Shown here: positions 27,345 to 36,089 of the stretch, piece after piece
How positions within the stretch are numbered: position 1 is the first letter of the stretch
How the letters are laid out: every line of letters starts with the position of its first letter
NCBI GenBank assembly: GCA_026129745.1
Contig: JAHCHL010000008.1
Coordinates: 1-64,000, forward strand
Reading direction: 5' to 3'
DNA from: Fimbriimonadales bacterium
GTDB taxonomy: Bacteria > Armatimonadota > Fimbriimonadia > Fimbriimonadales > ATM1
DNA: 64,000 nt
Position numbers and translations under genes: made by a program
Notes under the pieces: model-generated
What the model saw: the letters and a program-made list of their open reading frames with translations, nothing else
What the model was told of the DNA's origin: nothing
Databases searched by the model: none

Positions 27345-27750
27345 AGCGAAACTGCAAATCGGAATGCACACTTTTCCTGGCTGCGAAACCGCCATCGATT
27401 TCATGCCACGACGTGATCTCGCTTTCGCCGAGCTTCCAGCATAGATAGACCTCTCGGCCATCAAGCAACGATGGAAAGTCGATGAGGCCTTTGGCATGAT
27501 CACGAATGACGCATCCATACGACTCGACGCGAACTGTCAGGTCCTCGATTTCAATGAGTGCGTCCGGTTCGTCTGGTTCGTGCTTCTTGCCGTTAGTTCG
27601 CGCTGCCTGGCCTGCCGACAAAGCACGTTGCAGTTGCCTCTCATGGAGTTCCACAGACCTCTGAATTCGCACCAGGAGCGGCGTTATGGTTGGAATGAGC
27701 GAGTTAGCCTGCTCGATTGTGAAATGTCGTTCGTGGAAGAATCCAGCCAT
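27334..27750 (-). CDS. DUF2203 protein
   Basis: A 138-residue protein of the DUF2203 family, whose role is unknown. Recognised by FTIEQANSLIPTITPLL at the start and the C-terminal block GLIDFPSLLDGREVYLCWKLGE, then SWHEIDGGFAAR. The middle is a helical coiled stretch. GGGAGA precedes the ATG. Its 3' end overlaps the end of the convergent aroF by 11 bp. Confidence 0.85.
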   Translation of the reverse strand: MAGFFHERHFTIEQANSLIPTITPLLVRIQRSVELHERQLQRALSAGQAARTNGKKHEPDEPDALIEIEDLTVRVESYGCVIRDHAKGLIDFPSLLDGREVYLCWKLGESEITSWHEIDGGFAARKSVHSDLQFRSTL

Positions 27751-27808
27751 GTTCTCCCATTATGCGCATTAATGATCCTCTAACGATAAGTGCGGGTAAG
27801 GTCGAATC

Positions 27809-29362
27809 ATGTGGAGCAGAGCGACGGCTGTTGCCTGGTTAGCGGCGCTTGCGGTAACAGCAGGAGCCCAAACGGCAACTGGCAGAGTATTCGTTGATTC
27901 GAACCGAAACGGGCTATTCGACCCGGGTGAAGCCGTACTTCCTGGCGTTCGCGTGTCCAACGGTGTCGAAATCGTCTTGACGGACAGGCGCGGAATCTGG
28001 GAGCTGCCATATGACAGCGACACCATCTTCTTTCTGATCAAGCCGCGCGGTTACATGACTGCGGTCGACGAATACCAACTTCCGAAGTTCTATTACATCC
28101 ACAAACCTGCGGGTTCTCCGGCGTTCCGATATCCAGGTGTCGCGCCAACGGGTTCGTTGCCAGCTTCTATCGACTTTCCACTTTACCGACGGCCGGAGCC
28201 AGACAGGTTCAGAGCATTGTTCTTTGGCGACACCCAACCGCGTAACCTGCGAGAAATCGAATACCTTGCTCACGACATTGTCGAACCTCTCATTGGAAAA
28301 ACCGACGCGATGTTCGGCGTCACTTTAGGCGACATCGTATTCGATGATCTCTCATTGTTTAGGCCGCTCAATCAGGTCATCGCGTTGATTGGAATTCCTT
28401 GGTACAACGTTATCGGCAACCACGACATCAATTTCGATGCGAAGGATGACAAGCAATCTACAGAGACTTTTCAAAGCGTTTACGGCCCACCGTACTACTC
28501 ATTTGATCACGGTCCAACTCACTTCGTTGTGCTTGACAACATAATGTGGACCGGAGCGAATGAAGAAACTGGAGAGCGAGGACGGTATCGAGGCGGTCTT
28601 GGCAAGGTGCAGTTGGAATGGTTAAAGAGGAATCTTGCCCTAGTACCAGAGCATCAGTTAGTCGTCTTGTTGATGCACATTCCTCTTACAGATGTAGAAG
28701 AGAAGCAAGAGATTTACGACCTGATTTCAAAGAGACCGTATTGCATCTCTGTGTCTGCCCATACGCACTTTCAAGAGCACCGATTCATTACAGATAGGGA
28801 TGGGTTCAAACGACCGGAGCCGCATCACCACATCATAAACGTTACCACGTGCGGTAGTTGGTGGCAAGGTGCGCCGGACGAGTTCGGTGTGCCCCACACA
28901 ACGATGAGAGACGGCGCACCAAATGGATACTCCATTTTCACTTTTGATGGCAATCAGTATTCGATCGAATTTCGAGCTGCTCGTGCCGATGCAAGTTGGC
29001 AGATGAACATTATTTCGCCGCCATCGATTTCTCTTGCTGAAGTCGGGGATACTTGGATTTACGTCAACGTGTTCGGTGGCAGTGAGAAGTCCAAAGTCGA
29101 AATGAGAGTTGGCTCAAACGGCGTCTGGACTGCGATGACGAAGACCCTGGAGCCGGACCCATCCTTTCAAAAGATGGTGGAACGAGATCGAAGCCTTACT
29201 GCTCCGTTTCGACCACTCCCTGGAGCGATCAACTCCCCGCACTTATGGAAGCTGAAACTTCCGGGTGGGCTAAGCAAGGGAACTCACCCGATCCATGTTC
29301 GGACGACGGATATGTTTGGTCAAACGTACTTGGCCACGCGCGCGATCCGAATCGAGGATTAG
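27809..29362 (+). CDS. secreted calcineurin-like metallophosphoesterase, three-domain
   Basis: A 517-residue exported protein (signal peptide MWSRATAVAWLAALAVTAGAQT). Residues about 22-125 form a SdrD/MetallophosN-like beta domain (GRVFVDSNRNGLFDPGEAVL). The catalytic metallophosphatase domain has GDTQ, LGDIVFDD, IGNHDINFD, MHIP and SAHTH, the metal ligands of the family. A C-terminal beta domain (from about 380) completes the MetallophosC architecture. It probably hydrolyses phosphate esters outside the cytoplasm; substrate unknown. It diverges from the DUF2203 gene by 58 bp. Confidence 0.92.
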   Translation: MWSRATAVAWLAALAVTAGAQTATGRVFVDSNRNGLFDPGEAVLPGVRVSNGVEIVLTDRRGIWELPYDSDTIFFLIKPRGYMTAVDEYQLPKFYYIHKPAGSPAFRYPGVAPTGSLPASIDFPLYRRPEPDRFRALFFGDTQPRNLREIEYLAHDIVEPLIGKTDAMFGVTLGDIVFDDLSLFRPLNQVIALIGIPWYNVIGNHDINFDAKDDKQSTETFQSVYGPPYYSFDHGPTHFVVLDNIMWTGANEETGERGRYRGGLGKVQLEWLKRNLALVPEHQLVVLLMHIPLTDVEEKQEIYDLISKRPYCISVSAHTHFQEHRFITDRDGFKRPEPHHHIINVTTCGSWWQGAPDEFGVPHTTMRDGAPNGYSIFTFDGNQYSIEFRAARADASWQMNIISPPSISLAEVGDTWIYVNVFGGSEKSKVEMRVGSNGVWTAMTKTLEPDPSFQKMVERDRSLTAPFRPLPGAINSPHLWKLKLPGGLSKGTHPIHVRTTDMFGQTYLATRAIRIED

Positions 29363-29401
29363 GCAGGTCTAGACCCATCCTGTGTCGAATCTGAAACCCA
29401 T

Positions 29402-30685
29402 ATGGATTCGAAGTATCGAGATCGCTCCGTTCTAATTCATGGCAAGTTTAGAAGTGAAAAGTGGGACTTTGAGGATCACCTGACTCCGCCAATTACCACT
29501 TCAGTCACCTTTCGTCTGAGATCGGCAGAGCGCGGAGCACAGGCGTTTCAGCAGTTTGCAAATCCGGACTTAGATAGAGACACTCTTCATCCAATCTACA
29601 TCTACGAGCGCTTGGATGACCCATGCCAAGGTTTGCTCGAAGAAACTTTGGCATTTGCTGAAAAGGGCGAAACCGCAATCAGCTTTGCTACTGGAATGGC
29701 AGCCATCAGCGCGGTTCTCGGCACACATCTTAAGTCTGGAGACCACATTGTTTCGCACAAAACGATCTATGGCTGCACTTACGGATTGATAACAACTTGG
29801 CTTTCAAGGTTCGGCATCACGCACACCTTTGCAGATTTTTTAGATATTGAGCAAATCAAAGCAGCAATCAAACCGGAGACACGAGTAGTGTACTTTGAAA
29901 CGCCATGCAACCCAACGATGGAACTCATAGACATATGTGCGGTCGTCGATGTAGTGCGGCGGATCAACGAAAGCAGGTCGGAAGAAGAGCGAATCGTCAC
30001 GATTGTCGACAATACGTTCGCTACTCCGTTCTGCCAACGACCGCTTTCATGCGGGATAGATTTCGTTGTACACAGTCTAACCAAGAACCTTTGTGGTTTC
30101 GGGACTACAATGGGTGGTGCAGTAATTGGACCCAGGTCGATGGAAACAAACCTTCTCTTGTTCCGCAAGGACTTTGGAGGCTCGATTTCTCCACGTGCAG
30201 CTTGGGAAATATTGACTTACGGATTGCCCACTTTGGCTCTCAGAGTTGAGAGGCAGCAGCAATCTGCAGCGAGAATCGCGGAGTTTCTCAATCTCCATCA
30301 CAAAGTGAAACTTGTTCGATATCCAGGCCTTGACAGTTTCCCGCAAGTTGAATTGGCAAAGAGTCAAATGCGCGACATAGATGGGAACTTCGCTCCAGGG
30401 TCTATGGTGTATTTCGAAGTTAAAGGTGAAGGAGAAGATGCATTGCAACGAGCAAGAAAGGTTATCGACTATCTCGCGGAAAATGCATTGAGTGTCACTC
30501 TTGCAGTCAGTCTTGGCAACATTAGAACGCTTGTCGAGCATCCTGCTTCGATGACCCATGCCGTCGTCCCACCGGAAGCTCAACTCGAAGCCGGCATTGC
30601 GCCCGGAGGGATTCGACTGAGTGTTGGCATTGAAGATGTTCGCGACATTCTCAGCGATCTCGAAAGGGCGCTTGAAAGCGCATAA
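29402..30685 (+). CDS. PLP-dependent Cys/Met metabolism enzyme (cystathionine synthase/lyase family)
   Basis: A 427-residue fold-type I PLP enzyme of the Cys_Met_Meta_PP family. Visible are the phosphate-binding segment FATGMAAISAVLGTHLKSGD, YFETPCNPTMELIDI, IVDNTFATPFCQRPLSCG and the PLP-lysine motif VHSLTKNLCGFG. The C-terminal substrate segment MTHAVVPPEAQLEAGIAPGGIRLSVGIED fits gamma-synthases, sulfhydrylases and gamma-lyases; which reaction cannot be decided by eye. The next gene begins 4 bp after the stop. Confidence 0.92.
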   Translation: MDSKYRDRSVLIHGKFRSEKWDFEDHLTPPITTSVTFRLRSAERGAQAFQQFANPDLDRDTLHPIYIYERLDDPCQGLLEETLAFAEKGETAISFATGMAAISAVLGTHLKSGDHIVSHKTIYGCTYGLITTWLSRFGITHTFADFLDIEQIKAAIKPETRVVYFETPCNPTMELIDICAVVDVVRRINESRSEEERIVTIVDNTFATPFCQRPLSCGIDFVVHSLTKNLCGFGTTMGGAVIGPRSMETNLLLFRKDFGGSISPRAAWEILTYGLPTLALRVERQQQSAARIAEFLNLHHKVKLVRYPGLDSFPQVELAKSQMRDIDGNFAPGSMVYFEVKGEGEDALQRARKVIDYLAENALSVTLAVSLGNIRTLVEHPASMTHAVVPPEAQLEAGIAPGGIRLSVGIEDVRDILSDLERALESA

Positions 30686-30689
30686 ACGT

Positions 30690-32024
30690 ATGCCTCGTCG
30701 ATTCTTATTGATTTCGCTGCTCGCGATATTCATCGTCAACTGCGTTGGATTGCATCATGTTCTGCGCTACGACGACATGGGCTTGCCTAGCCAAGAAAAG
30801 AGAGACGAGAACCACGACTTGCGCGTGCTTGTCGGAAGACTTCGCGATGAACAAGCGCCCGTATGGAAGTGGTTTGCGTCAGATTGGCCGCTTTACAATG
30901 GATTCTACAGACCGATTCCAACGATTTCAGTTATTGCAGACGATGCGCTCTTTGGAGATGACTTAAACAAGTACAAGATTCAAAACTGGATTATCGGGCT
31001 TATCTGCTCCGTGCTGCTTTTCTGGCTCGTGTGGGAACTGTTTCGGGATGTAGCGCTTGCTGCCGGGTCTGCACTTGTCTTTTCGTATTGGCAAAGCGGC
31101 ATCGACAACTTGGTCTCAGGTGTCATTCATGTTCGAGGAGCAGTCTACTGGCTCGCTTTTGCAATTGCGGTATTCGTCGCGATTTACGGGCTTGCTTTCG
31201 GCAAAGGGGCACGTCTCAAATGGCTTCTTGTCGCTGGCGCAATCGGCTATTTGGGGCGAGAGTATGCACTTGCATTGCAATGGACTGACGTGACTCAGCA
31301 GACGTTCGACTATCGATCTATCGGATGGCCGGTTGGCAGAACGGCGACTCTGATGAGCTTGTTCGCACTATTGTCGTTAGCGAGTTACTGTCGTTTTGAG
31401 CGCACGCGAAACAATCTGTTCGCTGCCCTTGCATTGGTGGCATTGGCGCTCGCATTGTGTTCCTATGAACAAGCAGTTGTCGTCCCTGCTCTACTCTTGG
31501 GTTGCGCAATCTCATTGAAGATACAGGCAATCCATGTTAGGTGGCTGTGGCATGTTTTGCCCTGGTCGATGCTTGCAATCTATCTGTGGCTGCATTTGAC
31601 CAACATCGAGCCCGACAGCCGATACAGAAAGCAAGCGGCGCGTGGGCAAGGCGGGGGACTGCGAGATACGCTCACATGGCTCTTTCAATCGAACCGTGAC
31701 GTTCGCTTTCTAAAGCAGTTATTCGAGCCATCAATTGGATTGGCCGTTTTCGCAATGGAACTCTATTGGAAAGCTGTCTTCGACCTAATTGCGAATGTAT
31801 GCGGGATTGCAGTCGCTTTGCGACGATGGCTGCCAGCCATTTTTGGGTTGATCGCCGCGGTGGGAAGCTATGCGCCAATGGCTTTTCAGCATCCGCTTAG
31901 CCACTACTTTCATCTTCCATTGGCGATGCGCTCGATATTCGTGGTCGCGCTAACTATTGCTTGCATCGACATGCTTCGCGAACTGTCGAAAGAGAGAACG
32001 AAAGTTCCGGCTACCGCCTCGTAG
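30690..32024 (+). CDS. polytopic membrane protein, possible GT-C glycosyltransferase-like
   Basis: A 444-residue protein with about ten membrane helices. After the first helix there is a long extracytoplasmic loop with HVLRYDDMG and WPLYNGFYRPIPT, a layout reminiscent of GT-C lipid-linked glycosyltransferases (acidic residues in the first loop). No named family is certain. The ATG at 30690 lies 4 bp after the PLP enzyme stop; the frame extends upstream but overlaps that gene. Its 3' end overlaps convergent pheT by 14 bp. Confidence 0.75.
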   Translation: MPRRFLLISLLAIFIVNCVGLHHVLRYDDMGLPSQEKRDENHDLRVLVGRLRDEQAPVWKWFASDWPLYNGFYRPIPTISVIADDALFGDDLNKYKIQNWIIGLICSVLLFWLVWELFRDVALAAGSALVFSYWQSGIDNLVSGVIHVRGAVYWLAFAIAVFVAIYGLAFGKGARLKWLLVAGAIGYLGREYALALQWTDVTQQTFDYRSIGWPVGRTATLMSLFALLSLASYCRFERTRNNLFAALALVALALALCSYEQAVVVPALLLGCAISLKIQAIHVRWLWHVLPWSMLAIYLWLHLTNIEPDSRYRKQAARGQGGGLRDTLTWLFQSNRDVRFLKQLFEPSIGLAVFAMELYWKAVFDLIANVCGIAVALRRWLPAIFGLIAAVGSYAPMAFQHPLSHYFHLPLAMRSIFVVALTIACIDMLRELSKERTKVPATAS

Positions 32025-34035
32025 CTCCCAGACGAATGAGCGTTCGCCATGCTTGTTCGCAAATCGCATTGGCTTCCTCATCGGTCAGCGTACGGTCCGG
32101 GTGCCGCAAAATCAATCCGACGGCAAGTGCATGGGTTCCTGGCTCAATGCCTTTGCCTTCGTATGTGCTGATCGGCCAGATGCGTTCTGCAAGCTCGCTG
32201 GCGGAGCCGCGAACAGCCGATTCGATGTCCTTAAAAGGAACCGATTTAGAAATCGTCATCGAAAAGTCTCTTCGCACGGGTGGGAAGTGGCTGATGGGTT
32301 TGTACAAGCACTCCGATACAGGAGCGCGGAAGAGCGCAGTGAGATCGAGCTCCGCGATCACGCAGCCTTTTGGAAGATCCAACTTTGCTGCAATCTCAGG
32401 CAGCACTTCGCCGAAATCCCCGATGGATTCGCTTTCTGTAACAATCGTGCCGCGTCTGCCTGGATGGAAGCGAGGATCGTCAGATTCACGAAAAAGAATG
32501 TTTCGCTGAATCATTGTGGCAAGACTTTCGATGACTCCCTTTGCTGAAAAGAAGTCTGCCTTAGGAGATGCTGGGTCGCACCAGTCCTCTTCAAGTAGGC
32601 GCCCCGTCATCGCAAAACCCAGCATCGTAAACTCGTGTTCGCCATGGAACACTCTACCGACTTCGAACAATTGCAGGTCGCGACCTCGGTTTCTTGCCAC
32701 GGCTTGCGCAACGCCTGGAAGCATTGAAGAGCGCAGTAGTGCCAGCTCTGGCGCTTGTGGGTGACGCATCCGCACTCTTTCAGATCGTATGTCCAGCGGC
32801 GACTCATCACTCAAAGTATGGTTCAGCACTTCGGTGAAACCCATTCGAAGCATTCCATTGCGGCAGATTGAATAGAAGTTCGGCTCATCATCCTCGCCAC
32901 CCATCGTTGCCCCCGTGGGCAACGCCTCTGGGATGCGGTCATAGCCCCAAAGCCTTCCAATTTCCTCGACCAAGTCGTCCTCACGACGGATGTCAGATCG
33001 CCAGCTCGGCGCTGATGCAGATAGGCCATCGTCAGTTTCGTTCACCTCAAACCCGAGCGCAATCAGCGACGAAGCCGCAACGGCTCTTGGCACTTCCATG
33101 CCGAGCAGCCTGTCCCATCTGGCTTCACGAACCAGAATCGGCTGTCGGAGCCTTTTGTTCGGATAAAGGTCGATGATGCCTGCGACGGGAGCTACACCAG
33201 TCTCTGATTCGAGTATCTCGGCAAACCTGTTTTCTGCTCGCAACGTTCCTTCAGGATCTACATATCTCTCAAAGCGATAGCTAGCCTCTGTCGACATTCC
33301 AAGTTGCTTTCTTGTCGATCGAATCGAACTAGGATCGAAGTGTGCCGACTCCAGAAGGAGTCGAGTCGTCGACTCGGATACTTCGCTGTTTGCGCCTCCC
33401 ATCACGCCGGCTATCGCAACCGGGCCGACTCCATCGCAAATCATAAGCATATCTGGGGAAAGCTTGCGTTCTAAGTCGTCCAACGTTTTGAAATTGGCAT
33501 TTCCACCTGCACGACGAACAACGATGCGGTGCTCGCGAAGCAAATCGAAATCGAATGTGTGGAGTGGTTGCCCAAGCTCCAGCATCACGTAGTTCGAAGC
33601 GTCTACAACGACGTTGATCGGACGCATTCCGCAAGCAGAAAGCCGAGCTTGCAACTTCTCGCTTGAAGGCACAACTCGAACATCGTCCCATCGCCTCGCC
33701 GTGAATCGATGGCAAAGATCGGGCGCTTCAATGTCGACACGAGCATCGGCGAGCAATTGGTTTTCGTCACCACGAGGGAATCCCTTGGCCGCTCGGACGA
33801 ACAGTTCGGTTGGCGAAAATCGAATCGCATCTTTTGCAGCGAGTTCGCGTGCGATCCCAATCACCGACAAACAGTCGCCGCGATTCGGAGTCACTTTGAA
33901 ATCAAGAACTGCGCCGAGCGGAGAATCTGCGATGCCCTCAAGCTCAATGCCGAGCATCGTCAGCGTATCGCCAATCTCCTCGGCACTCGCCTCGGAAGCT
34001 ACGAACTCCTTAATCCATTCGACAGTAACTTTCAT
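32011..34035 (-). CDS. pheT: phenylalanyl-tRNA synthetase beta subunit lacking the internal tRNA-binding (B2) domain
   Basis: Beta subunit of the (alpha-beta)2 PheRS. At 674 residues it is about 110 short of the usual 780-800. The N-terminal B1 part is present (MKVTVEWIKEFV to MLGIELEGI), but at residues 35-45 it passes straight into LDFKVTPNRGDCLSVIG, skipping the EMAP-II-like OB fold. The rest is intact: B3/B4 core with editing site region (DASNYVMLELGQPLHTFD), B5 (SWRSDIRREDDLVEEIGRLWGYD), the catalytic-like domain and the C-terminal anticodon-binding RRM-like domain (FPPVRRDFSMTI). No frameshift is involved. The start overlaps the pheS stop (ATGA). Confidence 0.95.
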   Translation of the reverse strand: MKVTVEWIKEFVASEASAEEIGDTLTMLGIELEGIADSPLGAVLDFKVTPNRGDCLSVIGIARELAAKDAIRFSPTELFVRAAKGFPRGDENQLLADARVDIEAPDLCHRFTARRWDDVRVVPSSEKLQARLSACGMRPINVVVDASNYVMLELGQPLHTFDFDLLREHRIVVRRAGGNANFKTLDDLERKLSPDMLMICDGVGPVAIAGVMGGANSEVSESTTRLLLESAHFDPSSIRSTRKQLGMSTEASYRFERYVDPEGTLRAENRFAEILESETGVAPVAGIIDLYPNKRLRQPILVREARWDRLLGMEVPRAVAASSLIALGFEVNETDDGLSASAPSWRSDIRREDDLVEEIGRLWGYDRIPEALPTGATMGGEDDEPNFYSICRNGMLRMGFTEVLNHTLSDESPLDIRSERVRMRHPQAPELALLRSSMLPGVAQAVARNRGRDLQLFEVGRVFHGEHEFTMLGFAMTGRLLEEDWCDPASPKADFFSAKGVIESLATMIQRNILFRESDDPRFHPGRRGTIVTESESIGDFGEVLPEIAAKLDLPKGCVIAELDLTALFRAPVSECLYKPISHFPPVRRDFSMTISKSVPFKDIESAVRGSASELAERIWPISTYEGKGIEPGTHALAVGLILRHPDRTLTDEEANAICEQAWRTLIRLGATRR

Positions 34036-35036
34036 CCTGGAAACTGCTCCAAAAATCTCAAGTCATTGTCGAAGAACAACCGCAGATCGTCGATGCCATA
34101 TTGCGTCATGCAGATTCGTTCGATGCCCAATCCGAACGCAAAGCCGCTGTACTTCTCGGTATCGATACCGTATGCATCGAGAATGTTCGGATGAATGAGT
34201 CCTGCACCGCCGATCTCCATCCAATCTCCGCCGCCACGATGCTTGAATGGGTTTGTGATGGCAAAGTCAACACCAGGTTCGACGAAAGGGAAGAAGTCCG
34301 GACGAAATCGCACGGTCATTTCGGGTCCAAACATCGCCCTTGCAAATGCACCAAGCGTTCCTCGTAGGTGCGCCATCGATATTCCTTCGTCGATCATGAA
34401 TGCATCAACTTGCATGAATGTGTGCCCGTGCGTCCTGTCGACCGCCTCATTGCGAAAGCACCTTCCGATCGTGAAAACCCTTAGAGGTGGCTTCATTCGC
34501 TCGAATGTGCGGCCCTGTATCGCAGTGCATTGCGTTCGCAAGAGTCTGTCATCATCGATGTAAAAGGTGTCCTGATCGTCCATCGCAGGGTGGTCGGGGG
34601 GATAGTTGAGCGCTGCAAAGTTGTAGCGAACTTCTTCCAATTCCGGTCCTTCTGTGTATCGAAATCCGAGACCGATCATGACTCTTTTGACTCGGTCGAT
34701 CGTCTGCGAAAGAACATGGGGCAAACCCACCCGCACTTTGCGGCCGGGCATGGTCAAATCAACTTTCTCCTGTGCGAATTGTTTCGCTTCCTCTTCTGCA
34801 CGAAGAGCGGATTCGCGCAAATCGATTGCTTCTTGCAAGCGAGACTTGGCTTCGTTGACTGCTTTGCCGAAAAGCGGTTTCTGGTCGGTTGGAAGGGAAC
34901 CGACTTGCCTGAGCAATCCGGTCAATTCTCCGCTTCTTCCCAGGTAGCGGACTTCGATGTCGCGAAGCTCTTTAGTGGAGGTCGCCTTCTCAATCTCCAA
35001 CTGTGCTCTTTCTTCGACTGCTTCAATTTCTTTCAA
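34032..35036 (-). CDS. pheS: phenylalanyl-tRNA synthetase alpha subunit
   Basis: Catalytic subunit of PheRS, 334 residues. The N-terminal coiled coil (about 1-85, KELRDIEVRYLGRSGELT) is followed by class II motif 2 TFERMKPPLRVFTIGRCFRNEAVDRTH and motif 3 GFAFGLGIERICM, plus HPAMDDQDTFY near the Phe pocket. The start is a TTG at 35034-35036 preceded by GGGAG at 8 nt; no ATG fits. It overlaps pheT by 4 bp and follows the zinc-ribbon membrane gene by 15 bp. Confidence 0.97.
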   Translation of the reverse strand: MKEIEAVEERAQLEIEKATSTKELRDIEVRYLGRSGELTGLLRQVGSLPTDQKPLFGKAVNEAKSRLQEAIDLRESALRAEEEAKQFAQEKVDLTMPGRKVRVGLPHVLSQTIDRVKRVMIGLGFRYTEGPELEEVRYNFAALNYPPDHPAMDDQDTFYIDDDRLLRTQCTAIQGRTFERMKPPLRVFTIGRCFRNEAVDRTHGHTFMQVDAFMIDEGISMAHLRGTLGAFARAMFGPEMTVRFRPDFFPFVEPGVDFAITNPFKHRGGGDWMEIGGAGLIHPNILDAYGIDTEKYSGFAFGLGIERICMTQYGIDDLRLFFDNDLRFLEQFPG

Positions 35037-35051
35037 GGAACTATCTCCCGT

Positions 35052-35570
35052 TCACCAAGTAAGCCTTGCGCCGGCCGCCAGGCTCGCAACGATCGCGTAC
35101 ACCATCGACCACAGCGGAAATCGAACAACACGGATCGCTTCTGCTATCGTCAGGCCTGCATTCATAAACTCCACAACATCGCGAGCGAAGAAGAAAAACG
35201 CGCCAAGCACGAACCCGCTGCCTGTGATGATCGCAATTCCCAAACTTCGTTTCCTTCGGGAAACACGACTTACAATCTCGCCGATAAATCCTCCGACGAT
35301 CGCACCAAGGAAGATTACAAAGAAACCGATGATCGACGGAACGAGAACCGACGAAACGAAACCCAATGCGAATCCAACTCCGCCGCTGAGGATCATTGTC
35401 CGCAATGCAACAGTCGCAGTTGCGCTCTTGGCCTTGCCACAAGACGGGCAGCGATATCCGACTGTCGTCAACACCGCGCACTTCGGACAAATCGGATCCT
35501 CGCAACGGCTGCACCGAAGAGTCGTTTCCTCTTTCGGATGCCGTTTGCAATAGGTGGGTTCCGTGCTCAT
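35052..35570 (-). CDS. membrane protein with N-terminal B-box-type zinc finger
   Basis: A 172-residue protein. Residues 5-45 hold a zinc-binding pattern (CKRHPKEETTLRCSRCEDPICPKCA, then YRCPSC) as in B-box or rhomboid-associated N-terminal modules. The remainder has three to four membrane helices rich in Gly and Ala (FALGFVSSVLVPSIIGFFVIFLGAIVGGF). Function unknown. It sits between rplT (behind a terminator) and pheS, so pheST may be transcribed from a promoter in front of this gene. Confidence 0.82.
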   Translation of the reverse strand: MSTEPTYCKRHPKEETTLRCSRCEDPICPKCAVLTTVGYRCPSCGKAKSATATVALRTMILSGGVGFALGFVSSVLVPSIIGFFVIFLGAIVGGFIGEIVSRVSRRKRSLGIAIITGSGFVLGAFFFFARDVVEFMNAGLTIAEAIRVVRFPLWSMVYAIVASLAAGARLTW

Positions 35571-35592
35571 CTCGCTCTGACTTCATGGAATT

Positions 35593-35633
35593 GAAAGGAA
35601 AAGGCCCGCCGCATCGACTTCGATCGGCGGGCC
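35593..35633 (-). terminator. intrinsic terminator of rplT
   Basis: On the minus strand GGCCCGCCGATCG, a short loop and a bulged CGATGCGGCGGGCC form a strong stem followed by TTTTCCTTTC. It separates thrS-rplT from the gene pair leading to pheST. Confidence 0.85.
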
Positions 35634-35657
35634 GTATGACTTCTTGTTGCGTGGCAG

Positions 35658-36014
35658 TTATGCCAGCGCAGATTTGGCCCGCGCGACCAGCGCGGTAAAC
35701 GCGGGCGGGTCGGAGATCGCCAAGTCGCTGAGAACCTTGCGATCCACCTGAATCCCTGCCTCCTTCAATCCGTGAATAAAGTGCGCGTATTTGATGTCGT
35801 TCGCTAAACAACCTGCGCTGATGCGCACAATCCAAAGCCTGCGGAAATCTCGCTTCTTTTGGCGACGGTCGCGAAAGGCGTATTGCCCCGACTTCATCAC
35901 CTGCTCGTTAGCGGACTTAAAGTTGCTCTTCTTTCTGCCCCAATAGCCTTCAGCGGCCTTCAGGACCTTCTTGTGGCGCTTGTGCGCCATAGCTGCTCGC
36001 TTAACGCGTGCCAT
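35658..36014 (-). CDS. rplT: 50S ribosomal protein L20
   Basis: A 118-residue L20, which binds 23S rRNA early in 50S assembly. Signature segments are MARVKRAAMAHKRHKKVLKAA, GYWGRKKSNFKSANEQVMKSGQYAF, RDRRQKKRDFRRLWIVRIS and NGLKEAGI-like IHGLKEAGIQVDRKVLSDLA. It follows thrS by 75 bp. Normally infC and rpmI stand between; here they are at 17.7-18.4 kb. The leader (36015-36089) holds two small GC hairpins that could serve in L20 autoregulation, which is not demonstrable here. Confidence 0.98.
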   Translation of the reverse strand: MARVKRAAMAHKRHKKVLKAAEGYWGRKKSNFKSANEQVMKSGQYAFRDRRQKKRDFRRLWIVRISAGCLANDIKYAHFIHGLKEAGIQVDRKVLSDLAISDPPAFTALVARAKSALA

Positions 36015-36089
36015 TCCGTTTCACCTCGTTCGGTCTCGACCGGTTCCCAGCCCGTCCGGGCGGTAGCGGTAGGAGAGGCAAGTATACCC

